Source: Fidelibacterota bacterium UBA2125 (GTDB lineage: Bacteria; Fidelibacterota; Marinisomatia; Marinisomatales; S15-B10). From it: a stretch of DNA of 6,385 nucleotides. Shown here in pieces: positions 1 through 5,942 of this stretch. The stretch spans positions 1-6,385 of the forward strand of contig DCXX01000141.1 in assembly GCA_002329125.1 (NCBI GenBank). The letters run 5' to 3'. A model generated the notes under the pieces. It was not told where the DNA came from. It searched no databases and saw only the letters and a program-made list of their open reading frames with translations. Numbering within the stretch: the first letter of the stretch is position 1; each line of letters opens with the position of its first letter. Both the position numbers and the translations under genes were made by a program.

Positions 1-384
1 GCTGGGCGGTTCGGCGAACGGGTGGGGCAGGCATTCCAGATTCAGGATGATATTCTTGAGATCTATTCAAGCTCAGATAATATGGGGAAGAGCCTTGGCT
101 CTGATGTGTTGGCGGGGAAAAAAACATTTCTCACCTGCAGTGCTGAAGAGGAGAATGCTTCTCAGTGGTCTGAATTCAGGACCGGTCTCGGCAGAGGAGA
201 TTTAAGCGAAGAGATATTGCCGGCATTGCGTCAATACTTTCGAGATAACGGAATTCAAAAGGCAGGGGAGGAAAGAGTGAAACAACTGGTGAATGAGGCA
301 CTTTCATTTCTGGAAAATATCCCAAAAAATAAGCGAAAGAAATTTGAGTTGTTTGTGCAGATGGTGATAGAAAGGAAACATTAG
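1..384 (+). CDS. Trans-isoprenyl diphosphate synthase (polyprenyl synthetase family), C-terminal part
   Basis: This is the last 127 residues of a gene whose start lies before the window; the frame is open from base 1. It shows the family's second aspartate-rich region as GQAFQIQDDILE (partial residues 9-20), where Mg2+ and the allylic diphosphate bind. A GKSLGSD segment and the GKKT motif (residues 39-42) follow, both typical of farnesyl/geranylgeranyl diphosphate synthases. The last position of the DDxxD motif is Glu instead of the usual Asp. The helical C-terminal tail rich in Lys, Glu and Arg is usual for the family. The enzyme condenses isopentenyl diphosphate with an allylic diphosphate in the cytoplasm, feeding quinone, carotenoid or undecaprenyl pathways. 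Product chain length is set by residues near the first DDxxD motif, which is outside the window, so FPP, GGPP or longer cannot be told apart. The next gene begins two bases after the stop, suggesting co-transcription. Confidence 0.93.
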   Translation, partial: AGRFGERVGQAFQIQDDILEIYSSSDNMGKSLGSDVLAGKKTFLTCSAEEENASQWSEFRTGLGRGDLSEEILPALRQYFRDNGIQKAGEERVKQLVNEALSFLENIPKNKRKKFELFVQMVIERKH

Positions 385-386
385 CC

Positions 387-1430
387 ATGGACTTCAGGAA
401 GCTTGATCCGGTAGATATGCATTCTCAGATAGTCAACTTTCCTGAGCAGATTGAAGACGCATTGGCTATTGGAGAGGGTTACGATCCGAAAGGTGATTTT
501 TCAGATATATCTTCAGTTGTGATCGCTGGGATGGGTGGTTCGGGCATAGGCGGAGACCTTATACGGGCTCTCACGGTGGACAGCGCCAACACACCCATAG
601 AAGTGGTCCGTGATTACCGTCTGCCTGCCTGGGTTGATGGCAAAACCTTGGTCATCTGTGTCAGCTACTCCGGCAACACTGAGGAGACCCTATCGTGCTT
701 GAAAGATGCCATTAAGCGGGGTGCAAAGGTTGCTGGTATCACCTCCGGAGGGGAAATGGAATCGAGATTAAATGACGTTGACGGTAATGTCATCAAGATT
801 CCCGGCGGGAATCCACCTAGAGCCTCTCTTGGTTATGTTTCCATTCCTGCCCTTGTGTTCTTGCAAAAGTGTGATTTAACTGACAAATCTATCAACAAAG
901 ACCTCCAAGACGCCTCCGGCCGTTTAAAACAACTGAGGGATGATTTTTCTAAACCGTCTGACAGTAACCCCACATTTGCTTTGGCAAAAACTGTTTATGA
1001 CTCAGTACCGATCATCTATGGTGATGCTCGTTACACAGGCGCTGTAGCGCTTCGATGGCGCGGGCAGTTGGAAGAAAACGGAAAAATGGTTGCCTTTCAC
1101 CACACCTTACCGGAAATGAATCACAATGAAATTGTTGGGTACAAGAATAATCCCGACTTATTGAAACGGATGGGAATTATCTGGTTGATTGATAAAGACC
1201 AGCATGAGAGAACTACGTTACGACAATCACTGACTTGTAAACTGATTGGCGAGACTGTTTGCTATCAGGAAGAAGTCCGGAGCCGAGGGACTTCCCTGGC
1301 GGAACGGTTACTCTATCTTGTCCATTTCGGAGACTGGGTCAGTTACTGGTGTGCTGTGCTGCATGGGGTTGATCCCACACCTGTGGAAAGGATAGAATCG
1401 TTGAAAGCGAAACTTGCAGAAAATGACTAA
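387..1430 (+). CDS. Bifunctional phosphoglucose/phosphomannose isomerase (SIS domain)
   Basis: This 347-residue protein should interconvert glucose-6-phosphate or mannose-6-phosphate with fructose-6-phosphate, linking glycolysis with mannose-derived sugar nucleotide synthesis. Visible motifs are the first SIS loop GMGGSGIGGD (48-57), the phosphate-binding SYSGNTEET (93-101), PPRASLGY (143-150) with a probable catalytic-site Arg145, and EENGK with the likely base Glu230. PEMNHNEIVGY (242-252) carries the likely ring-opening His246. The tail VDPTPVERIESLK resembles the family's C-terminal active-site segment. These assignments follow the archaeal PGI/PMI enzyme family, from memory. Length fits that family and is much shorter than classical PGI (about 550 residues). 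The ATG is two bases after the preceding stop and is preceded by AAAGGA (371-376) with a 10-base spacer, so this start is likely. The dual specificity is inferred from family; a single-substrate isomerase is possible. Confidence 0.92.
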   Translation: MDFRKLDPVDMHSQIVNFPEQIEDALAIGEGYDPKGDFSDISSVVIAGMGGSGIGGDLIRALTVDSANTPIEVVRDYRLPAWVDGKTLVICVSYSGNTEETLSCLKDAIKRGAKVAGITSGGEMESRLNDVDGNVIKIPGGNPPRASLGYVSIPALVFLQKCDLTDKSINKDLQDASGRLKQLRDDFSKPSDSNPTFALAKTVYDSVPIIYGDARYTGAVALRWRGQLEENGKMVAFHHTLPEMNHNEIVGYKNNPDLLKRMGIIWLIDKDQHERTTLRQSLTCKLIGETVCYQEEVRSRGTSLAERLLYLVHFGDWVSYWCAVLHGVDPTPVERIESLKAKLAEND

Positions 1431-1452
1431 TTTATCAGTTAAGAAGGTTGCA

Positions 1453-1481
1453 TTGAGAATAGTGATCACCTAAATTAATGT
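1453..1481 (+). promoter_or_regulatory. Weak candidate promoter for the BFN gene
   Basis: The 70-base gap (1431-1500) is the only real intergenic space in the window. It contains TTGAGA (1453-1458, five of six matches to a sigma-70 -35 box), followed after 17 bases by TAATGT (1476-1481), a poor -10 box. An overlapping alternative is TTGCAT (1448-1453) with TAAATT (1471-1476), also at 17 bases. A perfect 8-base palindrome GTGATCAC (1462-1469) sits between the boxes. I see no terminator hairpin after the isomerase stop, so read-through from upstream is equally possible. The region is A/T-rich, so chance matches are likely. Confidence 0.22.
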
Positions 1482-1500
1482 AGGCTTAAATCCATTATCA

Positions 1501-2073
1501 ATGATACCGGTAGAAGTAACACGAATCTCTTTTTATCCACCAAGCAAAGGGTACGCCGTGGTATTGCAGGAGATCGGCGGCGGTGAAAAAAAGCTACCGG
1601 TCATTGTAGGATCTTTCGAAGCCCAGGCCATTGCTCTTGCCATGGAGAAGGTGGACACGCCCCGGCCCATGACTCACGATCTTCTGACCGCTATTCTGGA
1701 AGAGATGGAAGTTGATGTTAAAGCAGTTGTTGTTACCCATCTGTCTGAAGGGACTTTTTTCGCCGGTATCAGGATAGATCTTGATGGAGACGATGAGACT
1801 GAAGTTGATTCACGTCCCTCAGATGCCATTGCGGTTGCGTTGAGATTGGGAGCGCCAATTTTTGTTGATGAATCTGTCATGAAGGAAGCAGGCGTGGAAG
1901 ATGAGGAACAATCTTCCGTCAGTTTTGAGGAGTTAGTTCATAGTCATGATAACAACCGGCGTAAAATCCTCGAAGAGAAATTGCAGGAAGCTGTTGAAGA
2001 TGAAGAATATGAGCAGGCAGCAAAGATCAGAGATCAGCTCATGGAAATGGAAAAAGGAGCTTCCAGCGTCTGA
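1501..2073 (+). CDS. BFN/DUF151 bifunctional nuclease-family protein with C-terminal UVR motif
   Basis: This 190-residue protein has a BFN (DUF151) domain over residues 1-130. The hallmarks are KLPVIVGSFEAQAIALAME (31-49), the PRPMTHDLL segment (54-62), GTFFAGI (84-90) and the SRPSDAIAVALRLGAPIFV stretch (104-122). Residues 152-187 form a UvrB/UvrC-type helical hairpin (RRKILEEKLQEAVEDEEYEQ and the following AAKIRDQL), normally a protein-protein contact module. Family members have reported DNase/RNase activity in plants, but the bacterial role is poorly defined, so the substrate is unknown; cytoplasmic location is inferred because no signal peptide or membrane segment is visible. The ATG is the only usable start: the frame has a stop at 1471-1473 and no ATG, GTG or TTG between. 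No Shine-Dalgarno is visible before it. Its stop directly abuts the stop of the convergent rnc gene. Confidence 0.9.
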   Translation: MIPVEVTRISFYPPSKGYAVVLQEIGGGEKKLPVIVGSFEAQAIALAMEKVDTPRPMTHDLLTAILEEMEVDVKAVVVTHLSEGTFFAGIRIDLDGDDETEVDSRPSDAIAVALRLGAPIFVDESVMKEAGVEDEEQSSVSFEELVHSHDNNRRKILEEKLQEAVEDEEYEQAAKIRDQLMEMEKGASSV

Positions 2074-2805
2074 TCAGGATTTAAAAGATTCCAATGTTAT
2101 TTGAGAAGCCGCTTGTTCAGCGGCTTTTTTTGTTGGCCCGGATGCTGAAGCGTAAATTTTCCGATCAATTTTTACCGTTACTTCAAAGATCTTTTCATGT
2201 TCGGCACCTTCCGTGTCAGTAACTATAAAGCGGGGTGTTTCCGTACCGTTAGCCTGACAGTGCTCAATTAGCAGACCTTTATAATTGAGCGTCTTCCACG
2301 CCTCTCTCCGTTTATTCCAAACCGTGTTGTAAATCAGATTAATGCACGGTTCAAATCCGCCATCAAGCCTCATAGCGCCAATGAGCGATTCAAAAACATT
2401 TGCCAACTGTTTCTCAGACACTTTCGGATGATTCAGGTCTAGAGAGGGGCCCGCTTTTATGTACTTCAAGAGATTCAGGGAGGCCCCCATCTTAGCCAGA
2501 TATCCTTTTTGTACAAGTGTTGACCGCCGTTGAGTTAGCAATCCTTCTCTTGCTTGAGGGAATTCCCTGATGAGCAGATCCGACACCACCTGATCAAGGA
2601 CAGCGTCTCCCAAAAACTCCAGCTGCTCGTAATTTCCAATAACCTCGGAATTTTTTGATTTGTGTGTCAACGCTGCGTTAAGTAGGGAGGAATTGCGAAA
2701 AAAATAGTTGAGTGCATGCTGAAGCTCTATGAGTTGTCCATCTTTGTGAACGAAGCGCCAAATAAGTTGTCTGTAAAACTTTTTGAGCAGGCTTAGTCCT
2801 CCCAC
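2074..2805 (-). CDS. rnc: Ribonuclease III
   Basis: This 243-residue endonuclease should cleave double-stranded RNA in rRNA and mRNA processing. After a basic N-terminal leader of about 28 residues, the catalytic domain (about 30-165) carries ALTHKS (45-50) and the signature EQLEFLGDAVL (60-70), with metal/catalytic residues Glu60, Glu63 and Asp67. The second acidic cluster reads LANVFESLIGA: Glu139 is kept, but the position usually Asp is Asn136. A dsRNA-binding domain follows (about 172-240), with LNYKGLLIEHCQ at its start and the conserved KKAAEQAA helix (226-233). The GTG start overlaps the fabF 3' end by 13 bases. It is the only standard start before the catalytic domain, since the next candidate, a TTG, lies in the ALTHKS motif. 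The gene is last in the fab operon, and rnc next to fab genes is common in bacteria. Its 3' end doubles as the terminator for the opposing BFN gene. Confidence 0.95.
   Translation of the reverse strand: MGGLSLLKKFYRQLIWRFVHKDGQLIELQHALNYFFRNSSLLNAALTHKSKNSEVIGNYEQLEFLGDAVLDQVVSDLLIREFPQAREGLLTQRRSTLVQKGYLAKMGASLNLLKYIKAGPSLDLNHPKVSEKQLANVFESLIGAMRLDGGFEPCINLIYNTVWNKRREAWKTLNYKGLLIEHCQANGTETPRFIVTDTEGAEHEKIFEVTVKIDRKIYASASGPTKKAAEQAASQITLESFKS
2106..2131 (+). terminator. Intrinsic terminator for the plus-strand block, inside rnc
   Basis: AAGCCGCT (2106-2113) and AGCGGCTT (2119-2126) form a perfect 8-bp stem with five G-C pairs and a 5-base loop TGTTC. It is followed directly by a T tract (seven consecutive T at 2125-2131, the first two in the stem). 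This is a textbook rho-independent terminator for plus-strand transcription, about 33 bases after the BFN stop. It lies wholly within the convergent rnc coding sequence, where the minus strand encodes Thr-Lys-Lys-Ala-Ala-Glu-Gln-Ala-Ala-Ser of the dsRNA-binding domain. In the minus direction the hairpin has no T tract after it, so it should act on the plus strand only. Confidence 0.82.
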
Positions 2806-4034
2806 TGCTTTACAACAAGAACGGCGTTGTGTCCGCCAAAACCAAAAGTGTTTGACATAGCCACATTGACCTCTCTCTCAGATGAAACATTGGGTGTATA
2901 GTCGAGGTTGCAATCTGGATCGGGCGTTTCATAATTGATAGTGGGGGCAATCTTATTTTCTAGAATAGTCATGATACAGGCGACGGCCTCGATCCCACCG
3001 CTGGCTCCTAAAAGGTGTCCAGTCATAGACTTGGTTGAACTGACACTCAAGCTGTTGGCATGTGCCCCAAACAGTTCCCGAATAGCTGCAGTTTCATTCT
3101 TATCATTGTACGGCGTGGACGTGCCATGTGCATTAATATAGTCAATATCTTCAAGATTGAGATCAGCGTCGGAGATTGCTCTTTTCATGGCACGAACAGC
3201 ACCTTCGCCGCCGGGGGCGGGAGCAGTGATATGAAAGGCGTCGCCGGTGGCGCCGTAGCCGGCTACCTCACCGTAAATAGTAGCGTCTCTGGCAGTGGCA
3301 TGGTCCGCCGCTTCCAGCACAAGAAGCCCTGCCCCTTCACCCATGATAAAACCGTCCCGTTTCAGATCGAACGGCCGAGATGCTTCCTCCGGTTCATCAT
3401 TATTGGTTGAGAGAGCTTTCATGTTTGAAAAACCGGCATAGGCAATAGGTGTGATTGCAGCTTCGGAACCTCCGGTAAGGATGACATCAGCGTCTCCGTA
3501 CTGAATGAGTCTGTAGGCGTCGCCGATTGCGTTTGTGGCACTGGCACATGCTGAAACAACACTGTAGTTTGGACCTTTCATTCCCCATCGAATTGAAATG
3601 TGTCCCGGTGCGATGTCCGGAATGAACATGGGGATAAAGAAAGGGGAAATGGCACGGGGACCACGGTTGATCATTTTCCGGTTCTGGTCTTCCATGGTCT
3701 GGAGACCGCCTACGCCTGAACCGAGGATGACACCGAATCGGTCCATGTCATTAATGCCGTTTTGCAGATTGGCATGCTTTAATGCCTCGTCTGCAGCGGC
3801 CATGGCCAAAACTGCGAATTCGTCGAGGCGATTCAGTTCCTTTTTATCGAGATAGTTTTCGGGCTGAAAATTCTTTACCTCACCGCCAATCTTGACGGCG
3901 AAATCCGAGGTATCGAATTTGGTAACAGTGGATATCCCGCTTTTGCCAGCGAGCAGACAGTCCCAGAAATGATGAACACCCACACCGAATGGGGAAACAA
4001 TTCCCATCCCTGTGACCACGACGCGCCGTGGCAC
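2793..4034 (-). CDS. fabF: 3-oxoacyl-[acyl-carrier-protein] synthase II (KAS II)
   Basis: This 413-residue condensing enzyme extends acyl-ACP by two carbons from malonyl-ACP. The thiolase-fold triad is complete: nucleophile Cys163 in SACASATNAI, His303 in NAHGTSTPYND and His340 in KSMTGHLLGASGG, with Lys335 before it. The C-terminal NTFGFGGHN loop (395-403) is the usual gate region. The segment TGDAFHITAPAPGGEGA and the length favour FabF over FabB. The start is GTG at 4034, giving MPRRVVVTGMGIVSPFG, which matches the usual family N-terminus. No Shine-Dalgarno is visible; the start sits five bases after the acpP stop, so coupling to acpP translation is likely. The start codon lies in a small inverted repeat, CCGTGCCACGG on the coding strand. 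The 3' end overlaps rnc by 13 bases. Confidence 0.97.
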   Translation of the reverse strand: MPRRVVVTGMGIVSPFGVGVHHFWDCLLAGKSGISTVTKFDTSDFAVKIGGEVKNFQPENYLDKKELNRLDEFAVLAMAAADEALKHANLQNGINDMDRFGVILGSGVGGLQTMEDQNRKMINRGPRAISPFFIPMFIPDIAPGHISIRWGMKGPNYSVVSACASATNAIGDAYRLIQYGDADVILTGGSEAAITPIAYAGFSNMKALSTNNDEPEEASRPFDLKRDGFIMGEGAGLLVLEAADHATARDATIYGEVAGYGATGDAFHITAPAPGGEGAVRAMKRAISDADLNLEDIDYINAHGTSTPYNDKNETAAIRELFGAHANSLSVSSTKSMTGHLLGASGGIEAVACIMTILENKIAPTINYETPDPDCNLDYTPNVSSEREVNVAMSNTFGFGGHNAVLVVKQWED

Positions 4035-4039
4035 GGTTA

Positions 4040-4273
4040 TCAGTTGCCGTGAGAGTCTATATAGTCTACGGCGGAGCCTACAGTGGTAAGCTTCTCGGCT
4101 TCCTCATCAGGAATTTCCATGCCGAACTCTTCCTCGAGCTGCATAATCAACTCAACTGTATCAAGGGAATCGGCGCCAAGATCATCAACGAACGATGCTT
4201 CAATATTGATCTTATCCTCATCAACACCGAGCTTGTCCATGATAACTTCCTTCACCTTGTCGAAACTGGACAT
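4040..4273 (-). CDS. acpP: Acyl carrier protein
   Basis: This 77-residue, very acidic protein carries growing acyl chains on a 4'-phosphopantetheine arm. The attachment serine is Ser36 in DDLGADSLDTVELIM, the classical DSL motif. The rest follows the four-helix ACP pattern: helix I about 3-15, a loop, helix II from Ser36, then IPDEEAEKL and TVGSAVDYI. Length is standard. The ATG is preceded by AAGGAG with a 7-base spacer, the strongest ribosome binding site in the operon, in keeping with the high ACP level cells need. The Shine-Dalgarno overlaps the fabG stop codon. The gene ends in tandem stops TGA-TAA, which may limit read-through into the closely following fabF. Confidence 0.98.
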   Translation of the reverse strand: MSSFDKVKEVIMDKLGVDEDKINIEASFVDDLGADSLDTVELIMQLEEEFGMEIPDEEAEKLTTVGSAVDYIDSHGN

Positions 4274-4280
4274 CTGTTTT

Positions 4281-4287
4281 CTCCTTT
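4281..4287 (-). promoter_or_regulatory. Strong ribosome binding site of acpP
   Basis: The minus strand reads AAAGGAG, then seven bases (AAAACAG), then the acpP ATG at 4273-4271. The AA at its 5' end is shared with the fabG stop TAA (4288-4286), so ribosomes finishing fabG stop on top of this site. It is one of only two full AAGGAG sites among the operon genes; the other precedes fabG. Confidence 0.85.
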
Positions 4288-5023
4288 ACATGTAGAGACC
4301 GCCATTAACGGCTATTGTCTGCCCTGTAATGTAAGCTGCTTCATCGGAAGTTAGAAATAGTGCAGTTGCGGCAATCTCTTCCGTTTTCCCAGTTCTCCCT
4401 AGGGGAATCTGTTTGATCATTTCTTCTCTCATTTTATCGCTCAAATCAGTCGTCATGTCAGTATCAATGTAACCCGGGGCGATAGCGTTAACGGTGATAT
4501 TACGTGATGCCAGTTCACGAGCTACGGTTTTTGTGAGGCCGATTATGCCGGCCTTTGCTGCTGAATAGTTGGCCTGCCCCGGATTCCCCATCATACCTGA
4601 CACTGATGTGATATTAATAATCCTGCCGAAACGGTTTTTCATCATGTGAGGTGTGACTGCCTTTATGCCATTGAAACATCCTTTGAGGTTCACATCGATC
4701 ACACTATCCCAGTCTCCTTCTTTCATTCTGAGTAAAAGGTTGTCTTTAACAATGCCTGCATTATTTACAAGCACATCAACGCTCCCAAACTTTTCCGCAG
4801 ATTTTTTCACAGCTTCTTCAAAGGCGGTCATTTCCGAAACATCTATAGGTGCAGCCAATGCGGTTCCGTCGTTTTCTTCAATCTCAGAAACTATCTTTTC
4901 AAGGTCCTTCACAGTTCTGCTGGTGCAAGTCACCTTGATGCCGCTCTCAGCAAACTTTTTAGCAATAGCACGACCAATTCCGCGGGAGGCACCAGTGATG
5001 AATGCCGTTTTTACTTTAGGCAA
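4286..5023 (-). CDS. fabG: 3-oxoacyl-[acyl-carrier-protein] reductase
   Basis: This 245-residue short-chain dehydrogenase reduces 3-ketoacyl-ACP with NADPH, the first reduction of the elongation cycle. Visible are the cofactor loop TGASRGIG (10-17), an Arg-containing SRT segment after strand 2 that fits NADPH preference, NNAG (87-90), and the catalytic tetrad Asn112, Ser140, Tyr153 and Lys157 (in NYSAAKAG). The C-terminal TGQTIAVNGGLYM is typical of FabG. Length and context between fabD and acpP make FabG far more likely than another SDR. The start is TTG at 5023, eight bases inside the fabD 3' end. It is supported by a canonical AAAGGAG seven bases upstream and by the expected short N-terminus before the Rossmann strand. 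No other standard start exists upstream of the glycine-rich loop. Confidence 0.97.
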   Translation of the reverse strand: MPKVKTAFITGASRGIGRAIAKKFAESGIKVTCTSRTVKDLEKIVSEIEENDGTALAAPIDVSEMTAFEEAVKKSAEKFGSVDVLVNNAGIVKDNLLLRMKEGDWDSVIDVNLKGCFNGIKAVTPHMMKNRFGRIINITSVSGMMGNPGQANYSAAKAGIIGLTKTVARELASRNITVNAIAPGYIDTDMTTDLSDKMREEMIKQIPLGRTGKTEEIAATALFLTSDEAAYITGQTIAVNGGLYM

Positions 5024-5942
5024 GGGCCAACTCCTTTATCTGATCAAACCGCTCTATGCCTCTTGTTGCAAGGGTACGATCTATGCGGCGATTTAGTCCC
5101 TGAAGAACGCGGCCAGGACCGACTTCAACAAAATCAGTTACTCCTAAATTCTGGAGAGTTTCTACAGTTTCAATCCACCGGACCGGATTGTCGAGCTGGC
5201 GAATCAAATTTTCTTTAATCATTTCCGGTTCCGAAACAGCCTCAGCGGAAACATTCATCACAATGGGAAACTGTGCACGGCTCAGGCTGATGTCATCAAG
5301 TGCCTTTTTCATGGACATTTTCGCGGTCTCCATAAGTGGAGAATGGAAAGCTCCGCTCACGTTCAGTTCAATTGCTTTTTTGGCGCCTGATTTTGTTGCC
5401 AGCTTCATGGCATTTTTTACCGCATCAACATTTCCGGAAATTACAATTTGCTCCGGAGAATTGAAATTCGCCGGTACCGCCACTTCCGCTCCCTCAGATG
5501 CTTCATCACAGATGCATTCCACAGCGTCAGCATCAAGTCCGATAACTGCCGCCATAGTACCGGAGCGTTCCTGTCCAGCTTGGCTCATGGCGTTACCCCG
5601 GAGTTTGACCAGTGTCAGAGCCTCTGTGAAGGTGAAAACATTAGCGGTTGTCAGAGCAGAATATTCGCCGAGACTGTGCCCGGCTGAAAAACTTGGTGTA
5701 AGTCCTCCCGCCATCACAAGTTCTGCCAGTACAACGCTTACAACGAAAAGAGCAGGTTGAGTGATTTCGGTCTGCCGAAGAGTTTCTTCTGGTCCCTCGA
5801 AAGAGAGTTTTGCTAGATCCATGCCCATAATGTCATTGGCTTCTTCGTATCGTCTCTTTGCTGAAGCGGAGGTTTCAACCAAATCTTTTCCCATCCCAAC
5901 TTTTTGGGAACCTTGGCCCGGAAAGAGGAAAGCTGTACTCAT
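5016..5942 (-). CDS. fabD: Malonyl-CoA:ACP transacylase
   Basis: This enzyme moves malonate from CoA to ACP and supplies the extender unit to FabH and FabF. It begins with the family signature FPGQGSQ (residues 7-13). The nucleophilic Ser90 is in AGHSLGEYSAL, Arg115 is the probable carboxylate-binding residue in KLRGNAM, and His200 in GAFHSPLM is the catalytic histidine. NFNSPEQIVISG (159-170) and VGPGRVLQGL near the C-terminus are also typical. I chose the ATG at 5942 (308 residues, MSTAFLFPGQGSQ) over the ATG at 5957, which adds five residues. The shorter form matches the usual N-terminus, gives the classic 4-base ATGA overlap with the fabH stop, and has a GGGGA eight bases upstream. The 3' end overlaps fabG by eight bases. 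Confidence 0.96.
   Translation of the reverse strand: MSTAFLFPGQGSQKVGMGKDLVETSASAKRRYEEANDIMGMDLAKLSFEGPEETLRQTEITQPALFVVSVVLAELVMAGGLTPSFSAGHSLGEYSALTTANVFTFTEALTLVKLRGNAMSQAGQERSGTMAAVIGLDADAVECICDEASEGAEVAVPANFNSPEQIVISGNVDAVKNAMKLATKSGAKKAIELNVSGAFHSPLMETAKMSMKKALDDISLSRAQFPIVMNVSAEAVSEPEMIKENLIRQLDNPVRWIETVETLQNLGVTDFVEVGPGRVLQGLNRRIDRTLATRGIERFDQIKELALA
5031..5037 (-). promoter_or_regulatory. Ribosome binding site fixing the TTG start of fabG
   Basis: On the minus strand AAAGGAG is followed by a 7-base spacer (TTGGCCC) and then TTG at 5023-5021. The site lies within the fabD codons for Lys-Glu near its C-terminus. It decides for this TTG: the other TTG, at the start of the spacer, is in the fabD frame and too close to the Shine-Dalgarno. 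Confidence 0.8.

Noticed and set aside
2024..2037. Tandem AGATCAG repeat near the BFN 3' end
   Set aside because: Two copies of seven bases encoding Lys-Ile-Arg-Asp-Gln of the UVR motif; the protein motif explains it.
2049..2064. Minus-strand GGAAGCTCC followed by five T as a terminator for rnc
   Set aside because: The stem would be only 3 bp with a 3-base loop, too weak for an intrinsic terminator; it lies in the Lys/Gly/Ala codons of the BFN tail.
4028..4354. Plus-strand open frame spanning all of acpP
   Set aside because: It is antisense to acpP and the fabG end, and the acpP reading is unmistakable; no independent coding evidence.
4653..5096. Plus-strand open frame of 147 codons opposite fabG/fabD
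   Set aside because: It is antisense to conserved catalytic regions of fabG and crosses the fabD/fabG overlap; no family resemblance seen.
5188..5760. Plus-strand open frame of 190 codons opposite fabD
   Set aside because: It lies wholly antisense to the well-supported fabD gene, its translation is Ser/Ala-rich with no recognisable motif, and it has no ribosome binding site; it is a shadow of fabD codon use.
5886..5910. Inverted repeat TTCCC...GGGAA in the fabD 5' region
   Set aside because: It encodes the conserved Phe-Pro-Gly-Gln-Gly-Ser-Gln segment and the residues after it, has a long loop, and lacks a T tract on the transcribed strand.
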